A DNA stretch of 64,000 bases from Streptomyces sp. BK239 (lineage in GTDB: Bacteria > Actinomycetota > Actinomycetes > Streptomycetales > Streptomycetaceae), in contig NZ_SHKS01000004.1 in the NCBI RefSeq assembly GCF_004217285.1, forward strand, positions 310,001 through 374,000, given 5' to 3'. A model generated the notes under the pieces. That model was not told where the DNA came from, did no database searches, and saw only the letters and a program-made list of their open reading frames with translations. This document shows, in pieces, positions 25,859-33,706 of this stretch. Each line of letters begins with the position of its first letter. Positions within the stretch are counted from its first letter, which is position 1. The position numbers and the translations under genes are program-made.

Positions 25859-27634
25859 ATGACCGCCGCCCCGTCCGGCCCGGCCTTCTCCGTCCACGAC
25901 ATCCCGTTCAGCACACACGGCTCCTGGTTCGGCATCTCACCCGTACTGGCGGAGAAGACCCGTGCCGAGGACCTCCACCTCGTCTCGCACCAGAACGGCA
26001 TGCACGCCGTCCTGCGCCTCGTCCCCCTCGACCCGGCCACCGCAGGGCGGGCGCACACCGATGTGCGGGCGACCCCGAGCCTGCTCACCTGGACCGGTGC
26101 GGGCGGCCGCATCGACCTCGCCTACGCCTCGCCCGACACCGTGCGCGTGCGCGGCGAAGGACTCGGCCTGCGCGTCACCGCGGCGGCGCGGACCCTCACC
26201 CCCTTCAGCGGGACCTACTTCTTCCGGGACCCGGTCGACGGCGCCCACACGTTCACCTCCTACGAGACCGGCCGCCGCTACCGGATCACCGTGCTGTCCG
26301 GCGCGGTCACCGAGGTGTCCGGCTCCCAGGCCCTCGGCGCCGGCGACCGCGGTCTCACGGTCACCGGCGAGTCCGGCGCCCCGTGGGAGATCGCGGTCGA
26401 GGAACTGGACAGCGCACGACCGCCCCACCGCCCGTCGGCGGCGTTCGCCGAGATCACGCAGACCGCCCAGCGGTCTTTCGCCGAGTTCGCCGACACGGTC
26501 GCCCCCTGGCGCTCGGCCGACACCCCGGCAGCCGAACTCGCCGCCTACGTGGTGTGGTCCGCGACCGTGGCCCCGGCGGGACTGGTCACCCGGCCCGCCG
26601 TACTGATGTCCAAGCACTGGATGGACAAGGTCTGGAGCTGGGACCACTGCTTCAACGCCCTCGCCCTGGCCCCCGGTCGCCCCGAGCTCGCCTGGGACCA
26701 GTTCGCCCTGCCCTTCGACCACCAGGACGAGACGGGGGCGCTGCCCGACTCCGTCACCCACTCCGAGGTCCTCTACAACTTCGTCAAACCTCCCATCCAC
26801 GGCTGGGCCCTGCGCGGCCTGCGCGACCGGCTCCCCGCGCCCCTCGGCCCGGCCGAACTGACCGAGGCGTACGGCAGGCTGGCGCGCTGGACCGACTTCT
26901 GGCTCACCGCGCGGCGCGCACCCTCCGCCGCCCTCCCGCACTACCAGCACGGCAACGACAGCGGCTGGGACAACGCCACCACCTTCGACCCCGCCCGCGT
27001 GGCCGTCACTGCCGACCTCGCCGCCGTGTTGATCCTCCAGCTGGACGAACTGTCGCGCATGGCAGCGGAGTTGGGCTTCCACGACGAAGCCGGGCGTCGC
27101 GCCGGGACGGCCGACGCCCTCCAGGCCGCCCTGCTGGAGGAGTTGTGGGACGGCGAACGGTTCACCAGCCGCCCGGCCCACGGCGGACCCCCTTCCTACA
27201 GCGCCGGCCTGCTCGACCTGATGCCCGTCGTGCTCGGCGACCGCCTTCCCCCAGAGGTCCGCGACCGGCTAGCCGAGCGGATCGAAACCCATCTCACCGA
27301 GTTCGGCCTGGCGACCGAACAGCCGGGCTCCCCTCACTACGAGTCCGACGGCTACTGGCGCGGCCCCATCTGGGCGCCGGCCACGGTCCTCGTCGAGGAC
27401 GGCCTGCGCCGCGCCGGCCACGAACGCCTCGCCGACGAGATCAGCGCCCGCTTCCGCGGCCTGTGCGAGACCTCCGGCTTCGCCGAGAACTTCGACGCCC
27501 TGACCGGCCATGGGCTCCGCGACCGCGCCTACACCTGGACCGCGAGCGGCTACCTGCTGCTGGCCCGCGACCACTGCCGGCGCCGAGAGGCCCGGGCGGG
27601 GGAGCGGACGGCGCAGGGAACCGGGACGAAGTGA
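25859..27634 (+). CDS. GH63-like (alpha/alpha)6 glycoside hydrolase, cytosolic
   Basis: A 591-residue protein without a signal peptide. An N-terminal beta-sandwich (about 10-205) is followed by an (alpha/alpha)6 barrel with KHWMDKVWSWDHCFN, HGNDSGWDNATTFD (candidate acid Asp near 364) and SDGYWRGPIW. AENFDALTG near 543 carries the likely base Glu. These motifs are shared by GH63 and the related GH37 trehalases; the closest known bacterial relative is YgjK-like. It would cleave an alpha-linked glucosyl or galactosyl group from the sugar imported by the preceding ABC system. The start lies after a short 45-bp gap; no perfect Shine-Dalgarno is seen. Confidence 0.82.
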   Translation: MTAAPSGPAFSVHDIPFSTHGSWFGISPVLAEKTRAEDLHLVSHQNGMHAVLRLVPLDPATAGRAHTDVRATPSLLTWTGAGGRIDLAYASPDTVRVRGEGLGLRVTAAARTLTPFSGTYFFRDPVDGAHTFTSYETGRRYRITVLSGAVTEVSGSQALGAGDRGLTVTGESGAPWEIAVEELDSARPPHRPSAAFAEITQTAQRSFAEFADTVAPWRSADTPAAELAAYVVWSATVAPAGLVTRPAVLMSKHWMDKVWSWDHCFNALALAPGRPELAWDQFALPFDHQDETGALPDSVTHSEVLYNFVKPPIHGWALRGLRDRLPAPLGPAELTEAYGRLARWTDFWLTARRAPSAALPHYQHGNDSGWDNATTFDPARVAVTADLAAVLILQLDELSRMAAELGFHDEAGRRAGTADALQAALLEELWDGERFTSRPAHGGPPSYSAGLLDLMPVVLGDRLPPEVRDRLAERIETHLTEFGLATEQPGSPHYESDGYWRGPIWAPATVLVEDGLRRAGHERLADEISARFRGLCETSGFAENFDALTGHGLRDRAYTWTASGYLLLARDHCRRREARAGERTAQGTGTK

Positions 27635-27698
27635 CGGACACCGAGAGGTGAGGCGGACGCCCGCACACCCTCCGCCCCGAGCGGATCCGAACGGCCGG

Positions 27699-27725
27699 GA
27701 AACTCACCCGTACAGGTGAGCTTTC
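27699..27725. terminator. Hairpin downstream of the GH63-like gene
   Basis: CTCACC and GGTGAG (27703-27708, 27715-27720) enclose CGTACA, and GAAA/TTTC extend the stem past one bulged C. It is placed 70 bp after the operon's last stop, so it is called a probable terminator; it could also be a protein-binding palindrome for the next gene. Confidence 0.45.
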
Positions 27726-27799
27726 GAGCGGACGTTCGTGTGGGGAAGTTTTTCCGTTCAGGAACGCCGACCGGACATCTCACGGACGATGGTCACGTC

Positions 27800-28438
27800 A
27801 TGAGCCCGCACGCATGCCCCCTCACCCGGCCGAGCCGCCCGCTGCCCAGCGGAGCGGCCCGGCCGCGAGTGCTGGGGGCCGCTTCCTTCGCGGCGCTGGC
27901 GACACCCCTGGCAGCCGCCGGACACCACCTGGCGTTCGCGAGCACGGCCCCCGTCGCAGGACACCTCGCCGTGGCGCTCGCGCTCTTCGTGGGCCGCCTG
28001 CTGCGCCCACCCAGGGAACGGTCCCTCTCCGCGGATCTCGGAGCCATGCTTCTCGCGCAGGCGTCCGCCTGCTGCTGGCTGGCGTGTCTCAGCGACCCCA
28101 CCCCCGCGGCCGCCGCGCTGCATGGGGAGATGGGAGCGGCCCTCTACGTGGTGATGACGCTGGTGACCACCGGCGCCCTGCGCGCCGCCGCGCCCTCCGG
28201 GCCGCCGCTGTCCGTCATGATGCAGGAAGCACTGAGAGCCTTCGCCCACCGGCTCTGCGCCCTGGCGTCCGCACGGACCCCGGCGCCCGGCGCCCGGAGC
28301 GGCCCGCTCACCGGCGCCGGCGGCGACCGCCACGACACGCCCGTTCCCGAGGCGCTGCCGACCGGTGCGGCGGCACGTCGGGGCCCTCCCCCGAAGAACA
28401 GCGCGTCCACACCACCCGGGCAGGTCACCGAGCGCTGA
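27800..28438 (+). CDS. Small four-helix membrane protein of unknown function
   Basis: A 212-residue protein with four predicted membrane helices (about 23-45, 50-70, 80-100, 115-135) and a long Pro/Ala/Gly-rich cytoplasmic tail (about 150-212) that looks disordered. The helices carry cysteines (ASACCWLACL) and histidines (AAGHHLAFAS). I do not recognise the family. Start ATG 27800 is chosen because the hydrophobic part begins shortly after it; the frame is open further upstream but with poor codon sense and no better ribosome-binding site. Next gene starts 183 bp later. Confidence 0.6.
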   Translation: MSPHACPLTRPSRPLPSGAARPRVLGAASFAALATPLAAAGHHLAFASTAPVAGHLAVALALFVGRLLRPPRERSLSADLGAMLLAQASACCWLACLSDPTPAAAALHGEMGAALYVVMTLVTTGALRAAAPSGPPLSVMMQEALRAFAHRLCALASARTPAPGARSGPLTGAGGDRHDTPVPEALPTGAAARRGPPPKNSASTPPGQVTER

Positions 28439-28621
28439 CCGCGCCCGTCCTGCCGCGTGCGACTCCGCACACGCCGAGCCCTTCGGCGTCTGCCGGCGTT
28501 CCCCCGTGCTCGCCACGGGGCACCCTCGCGCGCGCCCGCACCGCCGCCCTCGGCGGCAGTCGCCCGCGCACCTCACCGGCGAAGCCGCACCACTCGCTCT
28601 GCCGCCGAACCAGGAGCCCAC

Positions 28622-29716
28622 ATGTCCACACCCCGCCTCCCGCGCATCCACGTCGTGCACCCCGACGACCTGACACCAGGGGACCTCGAACTGTGGGGCG
28701 AACTGAGCACCGCCACCGCCGACGCGGTGAACCCCTTCATGAGCGCACAGTTCACCCGGGCCATGGGCCAGGTCCGGCCCGACACACGGGTGGCCGTCCT
28801 GCACCGCAGAAGAGAACGGCTGGGCTACTTCCCCTACCAGCGCAGCAGATGGGGCCACGGCCGTGCGGTCGGTCTGGGCGTCTCCGACTGCCAGGGCGCC
28901 GTGCTGCACCCCGACGCCCAGCTCGACCCGCTGCACCTCATGCGCGCCTGCTCCCTGAACGCCTGGGAGTTCAACCACCTGGAGAGCGGCCAGGATCTCT
29001 TCCTCCCTTATGCGACCGGCCAGTTCGCCTCACCGGTCGTCGACCTCACGCACGGCTTCGCACGGTACGAGGACCATCTGCGCACGCACTCGCGCCGCTT
29101 CGTCAAGACGGCACGTGCTCAGGAACGCCGGATGAACCGCCAACTCGGGCCCCTGCGCTACGTCCACGACGAACGCAACCCCGAGGCCCTGCGCACACTC
29201 CTGGCCTGGAAGTCCGCCCACTACCGGCGCACGGGCCGCCGCGACCCCTTCGCCCAGCCCTGGATCACCGAGCTCGTCGACCGACTCGCCCACACCACGT
29301 CGCCGCACTGCTCCGGCATCCTCTCCGTGCTGTACGCGGCCGACAGACCGGTCGCCGCCCACTTCGGACTGCGCTCGCAGACCGTCTTCTCCTGCTGGTT
29401 CCCCTCCTACGACCGCAGCCTGGCCACCTACTCGCCCGGCCGCGTCCTCTACCTCCGCATGATCGAAGCCGCCGCCGCGTCCGGAATCCGCCTGTTCGAC
29501 TTCGGACGAGGCGACGCCGCCTACAAGAACTCCTTCAAGACCGGCGACCTCCTCGTCCACGAGGGGGCCCTGCGCACCACCGGCCCCGGCGGCACCCTGC
29601 ACTGGCTCCGCAGCGAACCGACGAGGGCCGCACACCGGCTCGTGCGGGACCACCCGGCGTTGAAGCGGGCGGCGGTGCGCACACTCAGGGCCGTAGGCGC
29701 CGTACGGAGCCGCTGA
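28622..29716 (+). CDS. CelD/BcsL-like GNAT acetyltransferase (Acetyltransf_6 fold)
   Basis: A 364-residue soluble protein in the FemAB/CelD-like double-GNAT family: a conserved middle (RRFVKTARAQERRM, LLAWKSAHYRRTGR) and C-terminal motifs LYLRMIEAAAASGIRLFDFG and GDAAYKNSFKTG. Members acylate surface polysaccharides or their precursors. Start ATG 28622 follows AGGAG. It stands between a membrane protein and the GH11 xylanase with no obvious operon partner, so its acceptor is unknown. Confidence 0.85.
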   Translation: MSTPRLPRIHVVHPDDLTPGDLELWGELSTATADAVNPFMSAQFTRAMGQVRPDTRVAVLHRRRERLGYFPYQRSRWGHGRAVGLGVSDCQGAVLHPDAQLDPLHLMRACSLNAWEFNHLESGQDLFLPYATGQFASPVVDLTHGFARYEDHLRTHSRRFVKTARAQERRMNRQLGPLRYVHDERNPEALRTLLAWKSAHYRRTGRRDPFAQPWITELVDRLAHTTSPHCSGILSVLYAADRPVAAHFGLRSQTVFSCWFPSYDRSLATYSPGRVLYLRMIEAAAASGIRLFDFGRGDAAYKNSFKTGDLLVHEGALRTTGPGGTLHWLRSEPTRAAHRLVRDHPALKRAAVRTLRAVGAVRSR

Positions 29717-29723
29717 GCCGGTT

Positions 29724-29734
29724 CGAAACATTCG
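29724..29734. promoter_or_regulatory. CGAAACATTCG element, xylanase-type operator upstream of GH11
   Basis: One base away from CGAAACTTTCG, a sequence described upstream of actinomycete xylanase genes. It is 29 bp from the start of TTGACA (29753-29758), a candidate -35 box for the xylanase gene at 29891. An identical copy lies at 50371 near the GH62 gene. Confidence 0.55.
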
Positions 29735-29890
29735 GTCCCCACGTCGAAAGTGTTGACAGCCCATCAGGCCGGTCCAACACTGGCGACGGCGACAGACCCC
29801 CCACCGACCGCCGGATCGGCGCAGCCGCGGCTGGATCCATGAGCAACTCCGTCGGGCCGTGTCCTCCGTCGGCTTTCACGAGGAGCAGAT

Positions 29891-30583
29891 ATGCACAACA
29901 GTGACATACCGCCTCTTGGGCTGGGCCGCAGGCGATTCATCGGCGGCGCCGGAGCCGCCGCGCTCGCCGTCACGTCGGGACTGATCCTGCCCGGCACGGC
30001 CCGCGCGGACACGACCATCACCACCAACCGGACGGGCTTCGACAACGGCTACTACTACTCGTTCTGGACCGACGGCGGCGGTGCGGTCTCCATGACGCTG
30101 TCGTCCGGGGGCTCCTACCGGACCTCGTGGACCAACTGCGGCAACTTCGTCTGCGGCAAGGGCTGGAGCAACGGCGGACGCAGGACGGTCCGCTACTCGG
30201 GCGGCTTCTCCCCGTCCGGCAACGGCTACCTCGCCCTCTACGGCTGGACGTCGAACCCGCTGGTCGAGTACTACATCGTCGACAACTGGGGCTCATACCG
30301 GCCCACCGGCACCTACCGGGGCACCGTCACCAGCGACGGCGGCACGTACGACATCTACCGCACGACGCGCTACAACGCCCCCTCGGTGGAGGGGGTCCGC
30401 ACGTTCGACCAGTACTGGAGCGTCCGCCAGTCGAGAAGGACGGGCGGAAGCATCACCACCGGCAACCACTTCGACGCCTGGGCGAGGGCCGGGATGCCTC
30501 TCGGCAGCTTCCGGTACTACATGATCCTCGCCACCGAGGGCTACCGGAGCAGCGGCAACTCCACGCTCACGGTGACCGGCTGA
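29891..30583 (+). CDS. xlnC: Endo-1,4-beta-xylanase, GH11, Tat-exported
   Basis: A 230-residue single-domain GH11 xylanase. The twin-arginine signal GRRRFIGG (12-19), a hydrophobic stretch and cleavage after ARA (near 39) point to Tat secretion, as known for S. lividans XlnC. The jelly-roll enzyme carries both catalytic glutamates: nucleophile Glu126 (PLVEYY) and acid/base Glu216 (ATEGY). There is no carbohydrate-binding module, unlike the xylanases near 50 kb. GAGGAG precedes the ATG. It cleaves xylan internally to xylo-oligosaccharides outside the cell. Confidence 0.95.
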   Translation: MHNSDIPPLGLGRRRFIGGAGAAALAVTSGLILPGTARADTTITTNRTGFDNGYYYSFWTDGGGAVSMTLSSGGSYRTSWTNCGNFVCGKGWSNGGRRTVRYSGGFSPSGNGYLALYGWTSNPLVEYYIVDNWGSYRPTGTYRGTVTSDGGTYDIYRTTRYNAPSVEGVRTFDQYWSVRQSRRTGGSITTGNHFDAWARAGMPLGSFRYYMILATEGYRSSGNSTLTVTG

Positions 30584-30780
30584 ACCGGCTTCGGTAGCCC
30601 GGCGCTGATCCTGGGCGGCGCGGTTCCCCGGAGCCAGGCGTGCGGCCCGCTCCACGTCATGGCCGGTCCCGCCGCTTGGTGCGTCCGACGCTCGGCCGCA
30701 GGCGGTGGGCGCGGGGGGTACGGCCAACGCCCCTGCGCCTCACCGCAGTACGGACCCCATGTGCGTCCCTTGTGCTCGGT

Positions 30781-31497
30781 CTACGGCGCGGTCAGTACGG
30801 CCACTCCGGCGGGGGGCAGCGTGACGCGGTCGGACGGGGCCCCGCCCGGGCCCAGGGCGTCGGTCATCGGCTCGGGCAGCGTGACCACCGCCTCCTCACG
30901 GCCGTGGTTGAGCAGGAAGACGAACCGCCCGCCGTCGCCCTCGCGCACGGTCGCCTGGACGTGCTCGGGCAGCCCGGGGAGCACGGGCCCTACGGACGCC
31001 GCACAGCACACGTCGTCGACGAGGGCGCGCATGACCCCCGCGAATGCGGAGGCGGCGTCAAAGCCGCCGAAGACAGCGTCGAGGAAATCGTCGATCAAAC
31101 GTCTGCGTTCGTCCTCGGAAAGCTGGGCAAGCCGGTGCATGAGCTCCGTCTCCTCAGGTGTGGACCCGCGCTCGGCCACCGTCATCAGCACCGCGCGCCG
31201 CAGGCGCAGGACGCGGATCTGCACTGCCAGTGCTTCGGCGTGCGCCGCGGCGACCTCGGGAAGCGAGAGCTCGCGGTCCACGACCTTGCGGATCGTGGGA
31301 AGGTCCAGTCCCAGCTCGCGCAGGGTCCGTACGAGGCTCAGGCGTGCGACGGCGTCGATGCCGTAGAGGCGGTAGCCGGCCGGGCTGCGGTCCGTCGGCG
31401 CCACGATTCCGCGATCGGAATAGAACCGAATGGTCTTGACCGTGAGACCAGTCCGTCGAGCGAGTTCGCCGATCGAGTAGAGCGTGTCACCGTCCAT
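30781..31497 (-). CDS. MerR-family regulator fused to a GH42 beta-galactosidase C-terminal domain
   Basis: A 238-residue chimera. Residues 1-158 are a MerR regulator: winged helix YSIGELARRTGLTVKTIRFY, PAGYRLYG, a dimerisation helix and the start of the usual helical sensor (RRRLIDDFLDAVFGGFD). At about 158-163 the sequence switches, and 168-238 (VLPGLPEHVQATVREGDG, FVFLLNHG, VTLPPAGVAVL) has the form of the C-terminal beta domain of GH42 beta-galactosidases. The normal MerR sensor end is missing. The frame is open throughout, so a protein can be made. It may be an in-frame deletion scar rather than a selected fusion. A dyad at 31521 lies in its promoter region. Confidence 0.72.
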   Translation of the reverse strand: MDGDTLYSIGELARRTGLTVKTIRFYSDRGIVAPTDRSPAGYRLYGIDAVARLSLVRTLRELGLDLPTIRKVVDRELSLPEVAAAHAEALAVQIRVLRLRRAVLMTVAERGSTPEETELMHRLAQLSEDERRRLIDDFLDAVFGGFDAASAFAGVMRALVDDVCCAASVGPVLPGLPEHVQATVREGDGGRFVFLLNHGREEAVVTLPEPMTDALGPGGAPSDRVTLPPAGVAVLTAP

Positions 31498-31520
31498 GCC
31501 CCCACCTTTGTCTCTCCCCC

Positions 31521-31537
31521 GACTGGAGACTCAAGTC
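31521..31537. promoter_or_regulatory. Candidate MerR operator dyad
   Basis: A 17-bp dyad, GACTGGAGACTCAAGTC: eight-base arms about a central A with one mismatched pair. It lies 24-40 bp upstream of the MerR start codon, where MerR proteins bind their own promoters. Confidence 0.45.
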
Positions 31538-31561
31538 CCTTAGCCTGCCAGCAGGCAACCA

Positions 31562-31705
31562 CTCCTCATCCACGTCCCCGCCCGTCTGCACCGCGCCGTC
31601 ACCACCGCGGCGTTCGCCGTCGCCACCCGGGGCGACTGGCAGGGCCTGCCGACCCGGGACGAACTCGGCCTGTTCGACGAGCCCGACGGCACGACCATCC
31701 GCTGA
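31562..31705 (+). pseudogene. Unidentified 3' gene remnant
   Basis: A 47-codon stretch ending TRDELGLFDEPDGTTIR then TGA has normal Streptomyces codon bias and protein-like composition but no start or ribosome-binding site, and it begins directly at the edge of the MerR promoter region. It looks like the tail of a lost gene. I cannot name the family. Confidence 0.35.
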
Positions 31706-31731
31706 CCCCGGAGGCGATGGGCTTCACCCGG

Positions 31732-31761
31732 GGCGGCCGGCGCTGGGAGGCGCCGGCCGCC
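31732..31761. terminator. Strong GC hairpin downstream of gcvH
   Basis: A perfect 12-bp stem, GGCGGCCGGCGC and GCGCCGGCCGCC with a 6-base loop, 21 bp past the gcvH stop on the minus strand. No T-run, as is usual for Streptomyces terminators. Confidence 0.65.
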
Positions 31762-31781
31762 GGGCGCGGGCACCGCGGGGG

Positions 31782-32162
31782 TCACTCCCCGCCGACGAGC
31801 TTCTGGTACGCCTTGGCGTCGAGCAGGTTGTCGAAGGGGCCCGGAGTGGCCTTGATCTTGTAGAGCCACATCCCGTACGGGTCGCTGTTGACCTCCTCGG
31901 GATTGTCCACGGCCTCCTCGTTGACCGCGACGATCTCCCCGCCGACCGGGCTGAACAGGTCGGAAGCCGCCTTGACCGACTCCACCGTGCCGACGGGGTC
32001 CCCCGCCTCGACCACCTTGCCGACGGAGGGCAGATCGAAGAACACGATGTCGCCCAGGGTCTTCTGGGCGTGATCGGTGATGCCGACGGTGACGGTCCCG
32101 CCCTCGGTGCGGACCCACTCGTGTTCGTCGGTGTACTTGAGATCGCTGGGCACGTGGGACAT
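31782..32162 (-). CDS. gcvH: Glycine cleavage system H protein, solitary
   Basis: A 126-residue lipoyl-carrier protein. The lipoylated lysine is Lys64 in [15 protein letters not shown] near 12-18 and [12 protein letters not shown] near 96-107 are standard. It shuttles the aminomethyl group between the P, T and L proteins. No gcvT, gcvP or glyA is nearby, so the partners are elsewhere, or this is an extra H protein that acts as a lipoyl carrier. Start ATG 32162 follows GGAG; an open frame continues upstream but lacks H-protein character. I saw no glycine riboswitch pattern in the leader. Confidence 0.92.
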   Translation of the reverse strand: MSHVPSDLKYTDEHEWVRTEGGTVTVGITDHAQKTLGDIVFFDLPSVGKVVEAGDPVGTVESVKAASDLFSPVGGEIVAVNEEAVDNPEEVNSDPYGMWLYKIKATPGPFDNLLDAKAYQKLVGGE

Positions 32163-32230
32163 CTCAGCTCCATCAGGCCGTGGGGGTACGCGGTGCGAAG
32201 CGGCCGCCGTGTCGACGACCGACAGGGACA

Positions 32231-32256
32231 GCCTTGCGCCGTCGGCCCGCAAAGGC
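32231..32256 (-). promoter_or_regulatory. Leader hairpin upstream of gcvH
   Basis: GCCTTGCG pairs with CGCAAAGGC (one bulged base) in the 217-bp leader of gcvH. It may be a transcript stem; no ligand-binding motif is recognisable. Confidence 0.35.
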
Positions 32257-32350
32257 GTGTATTTCGAGCCGCAGGTTCCACCGCCCGGGTGACGCCCGCC
32301 CCAGTCGGCCTCCTCACCTTCCACCAGGCGTGAGCGCACGTGCCGGAGCG

Positions 32351-32379
32351 ACCCGTCCGAGACAGATCAACGGACGGGT
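32351..32379 (-). terminator. Terminator hairpin of the deaminase-ASCH gene
   Basis: A perfect 9-bp stem, ACCCGTCCG and CGGACGGGT with an 11-base loop, immediately adjoining the stop codon at 32380 of the minus-strand gene. Confidence 0.7.
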
Positions 32380-33186
32380 TCAGGCACCGCCCGTCTGGTC
32401 GTTGACCTGGAAGGTGATGACGTCGACTTCGTCGGTTCCCGCCAGATCCGGGTAGTGGCCCTTGAGGACCTCCCGGAGTTCGGCTGCGGTCGTCAGGCCC
32501 TCGGCTCGGGCGTCCTGGTCGGTGAGGTCGCTGACCAGGCAGTGTCTGACGTCGGTCACCTCCGCCGACAGGACGACTTCGGGGTCGCTCTCGAACACCA
32601 GCCGTGCCGGCCCGGGCCGGGCCGGGTCACGGAAGCGGGTGGTCTTGGTCTTGGCGCCGGAGCGGACGACGTCGAGGTAGCGGGGGTTGAACCGAATGAT
32701 CGGGGGACCTGCTGTCTCGGGGTCCTGGTAGAGCGACGGGTCGAGACCGTTCATGCCCGCCTCCGGGGTCCATCGCTGGACCAGCGGCATCAGGTCGGCG
32801 GCGAGAACGGATCTGAGCCCCGCAGGCGTGGGCACGATGACGCGCATGGTGGGGTAGTGGTCCACGAACACCTGCCGATCGCGCCCGCACGGGCCGATGA
32901 CCCCGCGCCCGTGGTTTCCCACGGCGACGATGCAGCGCATCTGCCGGGCGCCCTGGGCTCGCGCGGCTCCCAGAGCCACGAGTTCGGCGCAGGGGCCGCC
33001 GGTGAAGTGGTAGAGGTTCACGCCGACGAACATCCGGTAGTCGGCGGCCATGACCGCGGCGCCCATCGTGTGGACCCCGTCTTCGTTGGGCCCGGCGTCG
33101 GTCTGCGCGTCTATGGTGCGGCGTGCCAGTTCCACGAGCTCACGCTCGTCATCATCGAGAGACCGTGCAGATGACGGGACGTACAC
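32380..33186 (-). CDS. Cytidine-deaminase-like domain fused to an ASCH domain
   Basis: About 268 residues from GTG 33186, which has AGGGAAGG eight bases upstream; a GTG at 33267 would add 27 poorly conserved-looking residues. The N-terminal half (about 10-130) resembles tetrameric cytidine/blasticidin deaminases: GPCAE gives Cys66 and catalytic Glu68, and PCGRDRQV gives Cys100, but the third zinc cysteine of PCxxC is Asp103. The C-terminal half (about 165-268) is an ASCH (PUA-like) RNA-binding domain: TKTTRFRD, SDLTDQDARAEG, DEVDVITF. A nucleoside or modified-RNA base substrate is inferred. Whether the Asp still binds zinc is unclear. Confidence 0.75.
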   Translation of the reverse strand: MYVPSSARSLDDDERELVELARRTIDAQTDAGPNEDGVHTMGAAVMAADYRMFVGVNLYHFTGGPCAELVALGAARAQGARQMRCIVAVGNHGRGVIGPCGRDRQVFVDHYPTMRVIVPTPAGLRSVLAADLMPLVQRWTPEAGMNGLDPSLYQDPETAGPPIIRFNPRYLDVVRSGAKTKTTRFRDPARPGPARLVFESDPEVVLSAEVTDVRHCLVSDLTDQDARAEGLTTAAELREVLKGHYPDLAGTDEVDVITFQVNDQTGGA

Positions 33187-33356
33187 CTTCCCAACCTTCC
33201 CTTCGATCAGCAGTGGCCCAAGAGCATTCCACGCCGTGCAGGTGGGCTCCACAGGGTTTCGGCTCACCCTGCACGGAAGTTGAAAGCGCTACGATTCTGC
33301 TGCGCGAGGGCGCACCGTGGCCGTCTTCCGCGCCCAGCTGTGGAGCTACCTCGCGG

Positions 33357-33467
33357 GTGTGGGTCCTGGTGCACGAGCAGCCCGACGGCACCTGGGGCGC
33401 GAGCGGATCAGTCGTGCGCTACGCCGACCTCGTGGCCATCGCCAAGGGGCGACACGGCGAGGCGTGA
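33357..33467 (+). pseudogene. 3' remnant, possibly of a tautomerase-family gene
   Basis: Thirty-six codons, VWVLVHEQPDGTWGASG to a TGA at 33467, have protein-like sequence similar to the ends of small tautomerase-family proteins as I remember them, but upstream in frame there is no matching domain, start or ribosome-binding site. Probably the tail of a lost gene. No further gene is seen from here to 33706. Confidence 0.35.
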
Positions 33468-33706
33468 TGTGCCGAGGGGCCCCGAAGCAACCGCGATGGT
33501 CAGTCGCTGACCTGAAGTCACGGCACGGCCCGCGACCCCTCGCAGTCAGAAGCGTCTTCCCCTGGTGACCGGCGAGTCGGCGACGGCTGCGGGCAATGTG
33601 GCGCGCGAAGGTCGTGAGTTCTGTGCGAGCGAGAGGGATAGTTGCCCTCGACCGGCGAGCAGGACCGCGGTGGTGCGGTCGGTGCGCGACATCCCAGGGG
33701 GCGGCC

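Noticed and set aside
27724..27739. LexA-type SOS box (TCGAGCGGACGTTCGT) before the small membrane protein gene
   Set aside because: It has two mismatches to the actinobacterial consensus at symmetric, important positions and no SOS-related gene follows.
32163..32379. Glycine riboswitch upstream of gcvH
   Set aside because: I could not find the conserved core or tandem aptamer layout; only a plain hairpin is visible.
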